Both the position numbers and the translations under genes were made by a program. The notes under the pieces were generated by a model. That model did not search any database. It had not been told where the DNA came from and worked only from the letters and a program-made list of their open reading frames with translations. Below are positions 7,125 to 15,220 of a stretch of DNA of 36,053 nucleotides, in pieces. The stretch is from positions 1 through 36,053 of the forward strand of contig NZ_BAABDD010000037.1 of the NCBI RefSeq assembly GCF_039539445.1. Direction: 5' to 3'. The stretch's first letter is position 1. Each line of letters begins with the position of its first letter. Source of the stretch: Salinactinospora qingdaonensis (GTDB taxonomy: Bacteria > Actinomycetota > Actinomycetes > Streptosporangiales > Streptosporangiaceae).

Positions 7125-7651
7125 CGGTTCACCTCCACGCCCGTGTGCACGTTTTCCATCAGTCGTTCCAGCCGTTTACGCGCCCGGTGCAACCGGATGT
7201 AGGCAGCGGCCGCGCTACAATCCAGGACTTTTGCGACGGAAGGCATGTCCAGGCCCTCCCAGGCGATGAGCATCACCAGCTCTTTTTCGTCTTCTCGCAG
7301 ACCTTGGAAGGCATGAAGTGTGGCTTGGCGCCGGATCACCGATTCAGCGTGGTCGGGATGGGATGAGCGTGGAGCGGCGGGGCCATCCATCGGTGTCAGG
7401 ACCTCGCCGCGGCGCTGATCGCGACGTGCGACGTTGGAGACCATGTTTCTCGCCACGGCATATAACCAGGGCAACGGCTGCTGGAGGGGAACCTTCTCAA
7501 GTCGGCGCCACGCCACCGCGAACGTTTCCGCCGCTATATCGGCCACTTGGTCCGGACCGACTCTTCGCACCGCATAGCGCAACACATCCTCGTAGTGACT
7601 CGCGTAGACGGCAGTGAATTCCTGCTCGTCACGGTCCATCCCAGTCGACAC
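7121..7651 (-). CDS. ECF-type RNA polymerase sigma factor
   Basis: The 176-residue product has a region 2 segment ('FTAVYASHYEDVLRYAVRRVGPDQVADIAAETFAVAWRRLEKVP', 'PWLYAVARNMVSNVARRDQR') and a region 4 segment ('LREDEKELVMLIAWEGLDMPSVAKVLDCSAAAAYIRLHRARKRLE'). The start is uncertain. GTG 7651 is used here, but the GAGGG is only one base before it; ATG 7639 is the alternative. The following gene overlaps by four bases and encodes its membrane partner, so the pair forms a regulatory switch. No C-terminal extension is present. Confidence 0.9.
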   Translation of the reverse strand: MSTGMDRDEQEFTAVYASHYEDVLRYAVRRVGPDQVADIAAETFAVAWRRLEKVPLQQPLPWLYAVARNMVSNVARRDQRRGEVLTPMDGPAAPRSSHPDHAESVIRRQATLHAFQGLREDEKELVMLIAWEGLDMPSVAKVLDCSAAAAYIRLHRARKRLERLMENVHTGVEVNR

Positions 7652-7662
7652 ACCCTCTATAT

Positions 7663-7686
7663 GTCGCGAAACGGGTAGATCTTTCC
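7663..7686 (-). promoter_or_regulatory. Possible ECF-type autoregulatory promoter
   Basis: On the minus strand GGAA (7686-7683), exactly 16 nt, then CGAC (7666-7663) resemble the GGAAC/CGTC elements recognised by ECF sigma factors. They sit just upstream of the sigma gene. Autoregulation is common in this group, but the -10 match is weak. Confidence 0.35.
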
Positions 7687-7753
7687 GGATGTGACATGAG
7701 TCATAGCTACTCGGATAAACGCAGGAAAGGAGGATTCAATCGCACGTTAAAGC

Positions 7754-7776
7754 GAGATCTTTGATCTTGAGATCTC
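7754..7776. promoter_or_regulatory. Inverted repeat in the sigma/DUF1963 intergenic region
   Basis: GAGATCT (7754-7760) and AGATCTC (7770-7776) flank 9 nt. The stretch 7700-7800 is AT-rich between the divergent genes at 7651 and 7927, so an operator is possible. No known regulator motif is recognised. I see no gene in 7652-7926. Confidence 0.3.
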
Positions 7777-7926
7777 CATATCTATCTCTCATTGCGAAAA
7801 AGCCGACAAGCGATCTGTAGACATGCCCAAAGAGAGAAGCCGAGGCAGGCGGATAGGGGCGGCCAATTGTCGGGGGCGGCTCGTAGGGTCCTTGGGTCGC
7901 GCGCTACCGACATGTTGGAGATGCAT

Positions 7927-8823
7927 ATGACCCGCCACACCCCGCCCCGGCCGGTGGACGTCGAGAAACTCTTTCCCGAGCTGATGCCGTGGCGCCGGGA
8001 GACGCTGCGGCTGCACCCGCGTACGGGCGAGCCGTCGTGCTACGACAACTCGGTGGGTGGGCCGCTGCTGTGGCCGGCCGAGGAGCCCTGGCCGGTGTGC
8101 ACCGAGGAGCATTACACATTCGACGACGGTACGCCCTCCGAGGCCGAGGTTTCGCTGGTGCCGATCGTGCAACTCCACCAGGCCGATGCGCCCGGGGTCG
8201 CGTTCCCGCCGGGATGTGACCTGTTGCAGGTGCTGTGGTGCCCCTTCAACCATGGTGAGCTTTTTTGTCCCCTGCCTCGGGTCTATTGGCGCGCTGCCGG
8301 TGACGTTGGGGCGGTGCACCCCACGCCCGCCGCGCCTGCCGACGCTGAGGAGAACCACGTGGCCGACCCGTGTGTGGTCCACCCCGAGCAGGTGACAGAG
8401 TACCCCAGCCATGACCTGCCCAATGAGCTTGCCACCTCCCTTGAGCAGCGCTTCGACCGGCTTGAGGAGGAGACCGGCTGGTTCTACTACCACCACCTCG
8501 CCGACGCTCCCGGCATCAAGGTGGGCGGCTATCCGGGCTGGACCCAGGACCCGGTGTGGCCCGACTGCACATCGTGTGGCCAGGCCATGGAGCACCTGCT
8601 CACCGTCGCCAGCGGAGAGTTCGACGGAAGTTCCTGGTTCACCTGGTTGCCGGTGGAAGACCGACCTGCCGCTGAGAGTGATGCGCCACTGTTCGACTCC
8701 GAAACGGCCTCGGCAGCCGTGGACTCGCCCGGCCTGACGCTGGGCGACATGGGCGGGGTGTACATCTTCGAGTGCCGCTCGTGCCCCGAGCGCCCCATCG
8801 ACCATTGGTTCGACTGCTCATGA
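7927..8823 (+). CDS. DUF1963 (YwqG-like) family protein
   Basis: ATG 7927 is six bases after GGAG (7917-7920). In-frame ATGs at 7912 and 7921 are less well spaced. The 298-residue product has a first half with 'GGPLLWPAEEPWPVC' and 'VPIVQLHQADAP', and a second half with 'KVGGYPGWTQDPVWPDCTSCGQAMEHLLTVASGEF'. It ends with 'GDMGGVYIFECRSCPERPIDHWFDCS'. This is the DUF1963/YwqG layout: a G-G-x-P-x-W-x-Q block, a CxxC pair and a terminal Cys-rich strand. The biochemical role of the family is not established. No signal peptide is visible. Confidence 0.75.
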   Translation: MTRHTPPRPVDVEKLFPELMPWRRETLRLHPRTGEPSCYDNSVGGPLLWPAEEPWPVCTEEHYTFDDGTPSEAEVSLVPIVQLHQADAPGVAFPPGCDLLQVLWCPFNHGELFCPLPRVYWRAAGDVGAVHPTPAAPADAEENHVADPCVVHPEQVTEYPSHDLPNELATSLEQRFDRLEEETGWFYYHHLADAPGIKVGGYPGWTQDPVWPDCTSCGQAMEHLLTVASGEFDGSSWFTWLPVEDRPAAESDAPLFDSETASAAVDSPGLTLGDMGGVYIFECRSCPERPIDHWFDCS

Positions 8824-8827
8824 CGAG

Positions 8828-9049
8828 GTGACCGCCGCAACAACCGCCCACCGCCAGAAGCAGCCCTTCCGTCGAGTGCCCCTCCTGCGACGGCGAGGGG
8901 CACGCCGGTGGCACCGCCCCGGAGCCGTCATTGCCCCCGGTGGCCACCCCTACGCCGCCATCAAGCTCCACATCCGCGAAGGCGTCATCGCCGCTATCGA
9001 CATCACCGCCTACACGCCCGGCGCCACAAGCGCTGTCGACTCCGGCTGA
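8828..9049 (+). CDS. Possible small hypothetical protein
   Basis: A GTG-initiated frame of 73 codons starts 4 nt after the DUF1963 gene. Its second half ('GAVIAPGGHPYAAIKLHIREGVIAAIDITAYTPG') has a protein-like pattern and codon bias, but the first half is Arg-rich and there is no ribosome-binding site. An alternative plus-strand frame shows 'CPSCDGEGHAGG'. It may be a real small gene or the decayed end of one. Confidence 0.3.
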   Translation: MTAATTAHRQKQPFRRVPLLRRRGARRWHRPGAVIAPGGHPYAAIKLHIREGVIAAIDITAYTPGATSAVDSG

Positions 9050-9081
9050 CAAGGGGCATCGGCGCTGCGGCGCCGCGGCAC

Positions 9082-9236
9082 TAGGTTGTTGTTTTTCGAA
9101 AAGGGCGGCGAGGGCGGGCGGAGGGCGCGCAGGTGAGCGCCCCCTCAGGCTGCCGAGATCGCGCAGCGATCGAGGCACGAGCCAACGGAGAACACTTCCC
9201 GCGGCCCCCACCCCAGCCGTTCAAAAACAGAACCTA
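9082..9236 (+). repeat. Dispersed inverted-end repeat, copy B
   Basis: Starts TAGGTTGTTGTTTTTCGAAA and ends TTCAAAAACAGAACCTA, about 155 bp. It has the same internal order as copy A: GGGCGGCGAGGGCGGG, GTGAGCGCCCCCTCAGGCTG, then GAGATCGCGCAGCGATCGAG and CCCCAGCCGTTC. It lies between convergent genes, 31 nt past the stop of the minus-strand phosphotransferase gene. Confidence 0.85.
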
Positions 9237-9266
9237 AGGGGGCGCCGTGGGTCAGTGGGGCGCAGG

Positions 9267-10169
9267 TCATGGGTGAGTGAGGACGCGCTGGAGGGTGTGG
9301 GCGGCCAGGGCGGCCATGCGTGGGGTGTCGTCGGAGCTCGCGGCGATGGCGACGCCCAGGTTGAGCGCCCAGCCGCGGGCGCGGCCCCAGGTGGTGGCGT
9401 CGATGTCGTCACGCTGGTCGAGGTGCGCGCGAAACCTCGCATGGGCCTCAGCGTCGAAGACGAGCCAGGCGGCGGCCAGGTCGGTGGCCGGGTCACCGCT
9501 GGTGAGATCGCCGAAGTCGATGACGGCGGCCAGCCGTGGCGCGGTGGTGTCGCCACGGTGGGTGAGGATGAGGTTGGCCGGGTGGAGGTCGCCGTGCAGC
9601 CACAACGGCGGACCGGCCCACAACGGCAGGGCCGCGAGCTCGTCCCAGAGCCGCCGCAGCTCGTCGGCGCGGGGGATACGGCCACTGTCCAGACGCTCGT
9701 GTACTGCTGGAGCGCGGCTGGCCAGGGCCACCCCCCGCACCGGGTTACGGGGAGCGGCTGCGGGAGCGGGAATGTGCAGCGCCGTGAGGAAGCGGGCCAG
9801 GTCGGCGGCGATGGCGCCACGCTGGGCGGGTGCGATGTCCAGGGCTGCCTGGCCCGGGAACCACGGGGTGATGCTCCACGCCCAGGGGTAGTCGGGGCTC
9901 GGTTCTCCCCTGCGCAGCGGCGCGGGGATGGCGACCTCCAAGCGCGAGGCCAGACCGGGGAGCCAGCGCTGCTCGTTGTCGACCAGGTCGGCGGCGAGCT
10001 GACGGCGGGGCAACCGTATACACATGTCCTCGCCCAGCCGATAGATCGCGTTGTCCCACCCGTTGGCGACCGGAGTCAGCCGCCGATCGGCCAGGTCAGG
10101 GTGCTGAGTACGCAGCAGCTTCGCCACGAGTTCAGGGGTGATCGCTATCTCCGCGGCCGGGATGTCCAT
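9267..10169 (-). CDS. Aminoglycoside phosphotransferase (APH)-family kinase
   Basis: From ATG 10169 ('MDIPAAEIAITPELVAKLL') the product has 300 residues. The APH fold is shown by 'NGWDNAIYRLGEDMCIRLPRR' (glycine-turn and ATP-binding lysine region), 'LWLHGDLHPANLIL' (catalytic HGDxxxxN) and 'AAVIDFGDLTSGDPATDLAAAW' (metal-binding D-x-G). The first two match the common actinomycete 'phosphotransferase, APH family' group, whose members mostly have unknown small-molecule substrates. Real aminoglycoside resistance should not be assumed. The frame extends further upstream, but conservation begins about here and no strong ribosome-binding site decides the start. Confidence 0.85.
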   Translation of the reverse strand: MDIPAAEIAITPELVAKLLRTQHPDLADRRLTPVANGWDNAIYRLGEDMCIRLPRRQLAADLVDNEQRWLPGLASRLEVAIPAPLRRGEPSPDYPWAWSITPWFPGQAALDIAPAQRGAIAADLARFLTALHIPAPAAAPRNPVRGVALASRAPAVHERLDSGRIPRADELRRLWDELAALPLWAGPPLWLHGDLHPANLILTHRGDTTAPRLAAVIDFGDLTSGDPATDLAAAWLVFDAEAHARFRAHLDQRDDIDATTWGRARGWALNLGVAIAASSDDTPRMAALAAHTLQRVLTHP

Positions 10170-10364
10170 GTCTAGAGCATCCACCAGACAGCGATACGCG
10201 CCAAACCCGTCGTGCCCCACAGGCGATCCCGGCGCCCCCCGGCACGAACACCACTGCCGGGCGCGACTTCCCCTGAGGCGACCCTCCCCGCCGGCACAAA
10301 CGTTCAAGACCAGGGCCCCTCCCCGTCGCTAGAACGATCCCACCCACGTTCGTTAAGGAGTGCA

Positions 10365-11255
10365 ATGGACACGGATACGGTGCGGCTCGGCTTCGCGGGG
10401 CTGGGCCTGATGGGGCTACCGATGGCGGTCAACCTGGCCCGCGCCGGCACACCGCTGGTGGTGTGGAACCGAACCCCGGACCGCTGCGCCCCGGCGGTCG
10501 ACGCGGGCGCCTGCCAGGCCGCCAGCGCGGAGGACCTGTTCGAGCGGGCCAACGTGGTGATCCTCATGCTCGCCGACGAGACCGCGGTGGACGCGGTGCT
10601 CGCGCGCGGCACACCGGAGTTCGCGCCGCGGGTGCGCGGGACCACGATCGTGCACATGGGCACCGTGTCCGCCGCGTACTCGCGCACGCTCGACGCCGAG
10701 ATCACCGCGGCTGGCGGTGCCTACGTCGAGGCGCCGGTCTCGGGCTCACGCGGCCCCGCCGAGGCCGGGGAACTCGTGGCGATGCTCGCCGGCCGCGACA
10801 CCGACCGGCAGCGGGTGCGCCCGCTCCTGGCCCCGATGTGCTCGGCCGTGTTCGACTGCGGCCCCGCCCCGGGCGCGCTGCTGATGAAGTTCGCCGTCAA
10901 CACGTTCCTGATCACCATGGTCACCGGGCTCACCGAGGCGTTCCACTTCGCCGATGGGCACGGGCTCGACACGGCCGTGCTGGAGCGCGTCCTCGACACC
11001 GGACCCATGGCGTCGAAGGTCTCGCGTGCCAAGGCGGGCAAGCTCCTCACCGGCGACCACTCCGCGCAGGCCGCCATCACCGACGTGCTCAAGAACAACC
11101 GGCTCATCGTCGAAGCGGCGCGGGACGCGGGCATCGCCTCGCCCCTGCTGGACGTCTGCCACGGCCTCTACGGGGAGACGGCGCAACTCGGCTACGGCGG
11201 TGCGGACATGGCCGCCGTCATCCGGGCGATCCAAGCCCGCACCGGCGGGGACTGA
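10365..11255 (+). CDS. NAD(P)-dependent beta-hydroxyacid dehydrogenase (3-hydroxyisobutyrate dehydrogenase-like)
   Basis: AAGGAG at 10355-10360 places the start at ATG 10365, giving 296 residues. The N-terminal Rossmann domain shows 'GFAGLGLMGLPMAVNLARAG' (GxGxxGxxxxxNL) and 'VWNRTPDRC' (NRTxxK-like, suggesting NADP-type use). Next come the substrate motif 'YVEAPVSGSRGPAEAGELVAMLAG' and the C-terminal helical domain with 'LLMKFAVNTFLITMVTGLTEAF', which contains the catalytic-Lys region GxxxKxxxN. The final block 'LKNNRLIVEAARDAGIASPLLDVCHGLYGETAQLGYGGADMAAVI' is standard. The substrate is probably a small beta-hydroxyacid or an imine, but it is not defined by the sequence. Confidence 0.92.
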   Translation: MDTDTVRLGFAGLGLMGLPMAVNLARAGTPLVVWNRTPDRCAPAVDAGACQAASAEDLFERANVVILMLADETAVDAVLARGTPEFAPRVRGTTIVHMGTVSAAYSRTLDAEITAAGGAYVEAPVSGSRGPAEAGELVAMLAGRDTDRQRVRPLLAPMCSAVFDCGPAPGALLMKFAVNTFLITMVTGLTEAFHFADGHGLDTAVLERVLDTGPMASKVSRAKAGKLLTGDHSAQAAITDVLKNNRLIVEAARDAGIASPLLDVCHGLYGETAQLGYGGADMAAVIRAIQARTGGD

Positions 11256-11377
11256 GCTGTTCGAGGTTGTGGAAGGGCTGCGCGGGCGGGCAATAGGCCG
11301 CATGATCGCCACGAGAGGGGCTTCCGCGCGGGCGAGGATCGCCTGGCGGCCATCCTCGCCGCGAGCGTGGCGCCACT

Positions 11378-11533
11378 GGGTTGTGTTGTTTTTTGAATGG
11401 CTGAGGTGGGGGCTGTGGGGGTGTTCTTCGTTCGCTCGTGCCTCGATCGCTGCGCGATCTCAGCAGCCCGCAGGGGCGCTCACCCGCTTGGGCCCACAGC
11501 TCGCCCCCGCTGCCCGCCCAAAAACAAAACCTA
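11378..11533 (-). repeat. Dispersed inverted-end repeat, copy C (reverse orientation)
   Basis: Read on the minus strand it begins TAGGTTTTGTTTTTGGGC and ends with CAAAAAACAACACAACCC, with the core and its CGAGGCACGAGC near 11432-11470. It sits between convergent genes, 13 nt past the AraC gene stop. It is inverted relative to copies A, B and D. The right-end T-to-G change makes this the most diverged terminus. Confidence 0.8.
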
Positions 11534-11546
11534 GGCGAAGCGGAAT

Positions 11547-12440
11547 CTAGGCCGGGCGGGTGGCCGCGGTCCACGCGGCAGGCGTCAACCCGTAGGTTCG
11601 CTTGAACATCCGCGTCAGGTGGCTCTGATCGGCGAAGCCCGCCAGCACCGCCACGTCGCTGAGCCGGTGCCCCGCCAGCATCAGCTCCCGCGCGCGGTCC
11701 ACCTGGCGCATGGTGCGAAAGCGCGTGGGGCTGGTGCCGAACGCCGCCCGGAACTGTCGGGCGATCGTCCAACGGTCGAGGTCGGCGACCCGTTCGAGCG
11801 TCTCGATGGGGTGTCGGGTCGTCGGATCGTCGAGTAGGACCGCGCGCACCCGCCGCATGGCGGCCAGATCGAGCGTGGCACTGCGCGAGGTGCGGCTAGA
11901 GGCCTGCCGGGCGAGCAGCTCGGTGATCGCGGAGGTGACCTCGGCGGCTTCGAGCTCGTCGAGCGGCCCCTCGATGTCGGTCAGCATCTCGGTGAGGTGA
12001 CCTGCCAACGCCAACCCCAGGTCGGTCGCGCGGACCACCGGGTCGGCCACGAACGGCAGGGTGCGCCCGCCGAGGGCCTCCTGCACCAGCGCCGGGTCAA
12101 GGTAGAAGATCCGGTACCCGAAGCCGTCCTCGGTTCCCGGCGCGCCGTCGTGTGGCTCGTCGGGGTGCAGCACGTGCCACTCGCCGGGCAGACAGTGCCG
12201 TTGCTGCCCGCGGTAGCGGAAGGTCTGCACGCCCCGCAGCGTCACGCCCACGGCGTAGGTGTCGTGGCGGTGAGTCGAGAATGCGTCGCCCCGCAGAGAG
12301 GCTTCGAGCCGTTCGATGCCGGGCGCGCCGCCGCCGAACCGGAACCGACGGCCCGCACTCGTCCCCGCCGGCGGTGACGGTAGGTGGTGGCACAACGCTT
12401 CAAGACCGTCGCCGCCGGGCCGGTTTACGTTCGCTCCCAC
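11547..12440 (-). CDS. AraC-family transcriptional regulator
   Basis: The 297-residue product has an N-terminal cupin-type ligand domain ('FSTHRHDTYAVGVTLRGVQTFRYRGQQRHCLPGEWHVLHPDEPHDG') and two C-terminal HTH units of the AraC/XylS type. These are 'HPIETLERVADLDRWTIARQFRAAFGTSPTRFRTMRQVDRARELM' and 'GHRLSDVAVLAGFADQSHLTRMFKRTYGLTPAAW'. The start is GTG 12440. It is divergent from the LysE-type exporter gene 38 nt away, so it most likely controls that exporter. The 'H-x-H' cupin resembles AraC regulators that sense amino acids or small effectors. Confidence 0.92.
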   Translation of the reverse strand: MGANVNRPGGDGLEALCHHLPSPPAGTSAGRRFRFGGGAPGIERLEASLRGDAFSTHRHDTYAVGVTLRGVQTFRYRGQQRHCLPGEWHVLHPDEPHDGAPGTEDGFGYRIFYLDPALVQEALGGRTLPFVADPVVRATDLGLALAGHLTEMLTDIEGPLDELEAAEVTSAITELLARQASSRTSRSATLDLAAMRRVRAVLLDDPTTRHPIETLERVADLDRWTIARQFRAAFGTSPTRFRTMRQVDRARELMLAGHRLSDVAVLAGFADQSHLTRMFKRTYGLTPAAWTAATRPA

Positions 12441-12478
12441 TCCATAGAAATTACCCCAGGAGACGAGGACGGTAAGCG

Positions 12479-13111
12479 ATGCAGGTCCCGCTCAGCGCAT
12501 CCGTAGCGGCGGAGCCCTACCTATCCCTGGTGATCACCGCGCTGATCGTCATAGGCAGCCCCGGCCCCGCCACCATCGGCGCGAGCGCCACAGCCACCGC
12601 CTTCGGGCTGCGGCGCTCCCTGCCTTACCTGCTCGGGAGCATCGCGGGCACCACGACGGTGCTCCTCGTGGTCGCGGCCGGGCTGGCGACGGTCCTCATG
12701 GCCCAACCGCGCGTCGGCCCCGTGCTGCTCGCTCTTTCCGTGGCCTATCTGGCCTGGCTGGCCTGGAAGATCGCGACCGCGCCGCCGCCTGCCGTCGACG
12801 CCGCACGGTCGCGTACCCCGCCCACCTGGCTGCACGGCCTCGTGCTCGGCGTGGCCAACCCCAAAGCCTACGCCGCGCTCGGCGCCCTGTTCGCCTCCCA
12901 GCACCTCGGCCTGCCCACCGCGATTCTTGAGAGCGCGGTGAAAACCACAGTCCTCACCGGGCTGATCGTGCTCATCCACCTCGGCTGGGCGGTGATCGGC
13001 GCCTCGATGGCGGCAGCGCTACAACGTCCGCGCGTCGCACGTGTGGTCAACGTCGCCCTCGCCGCCGCGCTGCTGGCCTCGACCGTCCCGCTCGTCGCCG
13101 ACGTTCTTTGA
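12479..13111 (+). CDS. LysE/RhtB-family amino-acid exporter
   Basis: The 210-residue product has about six membrane segments, starting at 'LSLVITALIVIGSPGPATIGASATATAFGLRRSLPYLLGSIAGTT'. That block contains the family's PGP and G-x11-G elements. Later come 'WLAWKIATAPPP', 'GLVLGVANPKAYAALGALFAS' (the NPK block) and a final helix. GAGGA at about 12465 precedes the ATG. Family members export lysine, homoserine, threonine or related metabolites; the substrate here is unknown. The divergent AraC gene is the likely regulator. Confidence 0.9.
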   Translation: MQVPLSASVAAEPYLSLVITALIVIGSPGPATIGASATATAFGLRRSLPYLLGSIAGTTTVLLVVAAGLATVLMAQPRVGPVLLALSVAYLAWLAWKIATAPPPAVDAARSRTPPTWLHGLVLGVANPKAYAALGALFASQHLGLPTAILESAVKTTVLTGLIVLIHLGWAVIGASMAAALQRPRVARVVNVALAAALLASTVPLVADVL

Positions 13112-13215
13112 CCCCGAATGCGCTCTTGGCGTCCTGGAAAGTCGTCTCGACCGGACCGCACCACGCGGTCGGGAACGCTCGTCCAGGATTGGGGCACGTA
13201 GAGCTCGAAGCCGGC
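13111..13215 (-). pseudogene. Possible IS701-type transposase fragment
   Basis: A minus-strand frame reads 'AGFELYVPQSWTSVPDRVVRSG', like the 'RLYLPKSWTxDxxRCxxAGIP' block of IS701-family DDE transposases. The ~35 codons have no matching sequence on either side and abut the LysE stop. If correct, it marks an old insertion and deletion. The rest of 13111-13322 holds no gene I can support. Confidence 0.35.
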
Positions 13216-13282
13216 CAGGCATCGCCGCTTCGGATGCGCCCAGGCGGCGTAGAGGGCGGGCGGCGCTCGGCTGTACAAGCGC

Positions 13283-13314
13283 CCGGGCACGGCGAACCGT
13301 GTCGCCGTGCCCGG
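13283..13314 (-). terminator. Hairpin after the secreted protein gene
   Basis: CCGGGCACGGCG (13283-13294) pairs perfectly with CGCCGTGCCCGG (13303-13314) around an 8-nt loop. It starts 9 nt past the stop of the minus-strand 13323-14147 gene. Confidence 0.65.
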
Positions 13315-13322
13315 CGGGTGGT

Positions 13323-14147
13323 TCAGCGTCCTCGCACGTTGATGTGCTCGAAGGGGGAGTACACCCACTCGGTGGTGGGGCTTCCCTGGTAGGCCAGGAA
13401 CCACGAGCCGTCCTCTTCGGCTTCACCGGAGCCGAACGCCCAACCGTTGCTGTAGGTGGTCAGCTCGTCCACGTACTGGTAGTAGGGGCTGTCGTCGGGG
13501 GCGAACACCAGGTCCAGCGGCTGCCCGGCCCCGGGGGCGTAGCCGCCGGAGGTCCAGTCGGCGAACTCCAGTTCACCGATCACGCTGATCGTGCGCCCCG
13601 GGGAGGCCACATTCGGGGAGGCGTCGGAGCTGAGTTTCGAGTCGCGCTTGAACGTCACGGTGTCGAGGTTGTCCGCGGTGACGGTGCCCTCGGGCCGGGG
13701 GGTTCCGTCCCAGGCGGTGTCCTTGGGGAAGGCCATGGCCGAGAGCGACCAGGTGCCCGCATAGCCGTTGTCGATCTCGGCCTCGCCGGTGTCCACGGTG
13801 AGCAGGAATGAGCAGACCGCGGCCGTGTCGCTGATTTCCATGCAGGTCTTGATGCCAGGGTAGGTCGTGGTGGCCTCCAGGGTGCGCCCGCCGGGGCCGT
13901 GCAGGGTGGCGGTGGCGCCGGACACTCTCATGCCGGAGTCGTCGCGGACGGCGAAGTCGATGTGGAAGGTGGTCGATTCGTTGGGCCCCAGGACGATCTC
14001 GTCGGTTTGGATCGCGCCGTAGTAGATCTCGGCCGGATCGGAGAGTTCGGCGTGGGCGGTGGGGGTGGTGAGCAGTGAGGCACTCGCCGCGGCCGTGGTG
14101 GCCAGGGCGAGGCCGGCGGCGCGCGGCCGTCCTCGATGGAGGGACAT
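13323..14147 (-). CDS. Secreted protein of unknown function
   Basis: The 274-residue product has a signal peptide: 'MSLHRGRPRAAGLALATTAA' followed by a hydrophobic run and a clear 'AHA' cleavage site before 'ELSDPAE', at about residue 33. The mature part is acidic and predicted to be beta-rich. It has 'YYGAIQTDEIVLGPNESTTFHIDFAVRDDSGM' and paired Cys residues at 'KTCMEI...VCSFLL', likely a disulfide. Late repeats of a 'FKRDSKLSSDASPNVASPGRTISVIGEL' type resemble Ig-like folds of actinomycete calcium-binding and surface proteins. I do not recognise a named family. It has its own upstream region and a terminator. Confidence 0.8.
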   Translation of the reverse strand: MSLHRGRPRAAGLALATTAAASASLLTTPTAHAELSDPAEIYYGAIQTDEIVLGPNESTTFHIDFAVRDDSGMRVSGATATLHGPGGRTLEATTTYPGIKTCMEISDTAAVCSFLLTVDTGEAEIDNGYAGTWSLSAMAFPKDTAWDGTPRPEGTVTADNLDTVTFKRDSKLSSDASPNVASPGRTISVIGELEFADWTSGGYAPGAGQPLDLVFAPDDSPYYQYVDELTTYSNGWAFGSGEAEEDGSWFLAYQGSPTTEWVYSPFEHINVRGR

Positions 14148-14880
14148 CGGGGGGGATACTCCGTTGCATGTGTCGGTGATCGAGCGTGCGCTTTTCGCGC
14201 GGCACGACGACGGTTCTTCCGAGTGGGAATCGGCGCGTGATCAGGGGTAACGATTCCGGTGTCCGCGGTTGAGGCGGATCGGATCGGAAAAGAACCGGCC
14301 CGACGGGGGCAAGGACGGAGGTTCAGCGGCCGTCGAACAGCACCCGGAAAGGGTAAACGGCCCGAAAATCTCCGACAACCGTGCCAAGCCGACCGCTGTC
14401 CCTCAGGGCCGCCGAGAAGAGGGGCGAAACGAGCCGGAATACAAGCCCGCCACCTGTGCACCGAACCGGAGCAAGATCAGGCGAGCCCGGCCCCGGAGTC
14501 TCCCGTTATCACGGTTGACCTCGTTAAATGATCAAGAGGACAGCCCCGCGAATACGAACCGCACGTACTCGTTCACACCGGGCGCAGCAAGGTGTGACGC
14601 AGCACGACTCTATGTCACCACCGGAAACGAGACGAAACCGTTAGACGACGCATCCTCCGTCGGGTGGGGCGGGCTTCCTCGACGGCCGTTCAACCGTGCC
14701 GAGGAGCGGCCGATCGAGGGGCGGTGTCCCTTGGGGTGCGGCGATCGCCTCGCGCTGTCCACCAAGGTCTCCGCTCCTGCGCCGCTATGGCCGCTCGGCG
14801 TGCCCGTGGCGAACACGCTCTTCCGCGAGACGGCCGCTGTCGGACGCGAAGGTCTCAGAGTGGTAAATCACTCTTGACGC
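14148..14880. other. Intergenic region, no supported gene
   Basis: This 0.73-kb stretch lies between the secreted protein gene start and the ytf regulatory region. A plus-strand frame of about 200 codons (14269-14877) is open, but it lacks a ribosome-binding site, conserved pattern and codon bias, so I leave it out. I see no RNA gene. Confidence 0.5.
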
Positions 14881-14886
14881 GATTTA

Positions 14887-14900
14887 TGTCAGCGCTGACA
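14887..14900. promoter_or_regulatory. LacI-type palindromic operator O1
   Basis: TGTCAGCGCTGACA is a perfect 14-bp palindrome with the central CG-centred GCGC typical of LacI/GalR-family operators. It is about 320 bp upstream of ytfQ. It differs from the two proximal operators at the T-C and T-T positions, so it may bind more weakly. Confidence 0.7.
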
Positions 14901-15004
14901 CTTGTGACACACGTCACCGTCTAGTCATATCGGTTCCGTGGGAATGCGCCAACAACTTGTTTCTTCCTTCCACCCGCCCTGTGTGGTGGTTTGTTTGTCC
15001 ATTC

Positions 15005-15022
15005 ATTGTTAGCGCTAACAAT
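15005..15022. promoter_or_regulatory. LacI-type palindromic operator O2
   Basis: ATTGTTAGCGCTAACAAT is a perfect 18-bp palindrome within the distal unit of the duplicated leader. It is the strongest match of the three to a GntR/LacI-type sugar operator, and it suggests looping between sites spaced 159 bp. Confidence 0.8.
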
Positions 15023-15061
15023 CGTTCGTTCGGCCAATGGCGGTATGAGGGGGTTTCCCGC

Positions 15062-15157
15062 GTGGACAAGACAGTTTCGATGGCCACAACGGCCCCCGCT
15101 CTGGCCATGGCTATGACCGCTCTTCTTTCCATCCGTCCCGTGGGGCGGTTTGTTTAG
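15062..15157 (+). pseudogene. Truncated copy of the ytfQ signal-peptide start
   Basis: GTG at 15062 opens 31 codons ('VDKTVSMATTAPALAMAMTALLSIRPVGRFV') before TAG at 15155-15157. The first residues align with YtfQ 'MNKTVSMAAAALALVTTMTACGSG'. The lipobox Cys and everything after it are lost. It is probably non-functional, though a translated upstream frame could influence ytfQ. Confidence 0.65.
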
Positions 15158-15165
15158 CTACGTGG

Positions 15166-15179
15166 TGTTAGCGCTAACA
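15166..15179. promoter_or_regulatory. LacI-type palindromic operator O3, proximal to ytfQ
   Basis: TGTTAGCGCTAACA lies 42 bp before the ytfQ start and repeats O2 exactly over 14 bp. The position suits steric repression of the ytf promoter. No LacI-family gene is in this window, so the repressor is elsewhere. Confidence 0.8.
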
Positions 15180-15220
15180 ATCGTTCGTCCGGCCCAAAGC
15201 GACATGAGGGAGTACCCCGT

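Noticed and set aside
14269..14877. 202-codon plus-strand frame in the ytf upstream region
   Set aside because: No ribosome-binding site, no coding pattern and no family resemblance.
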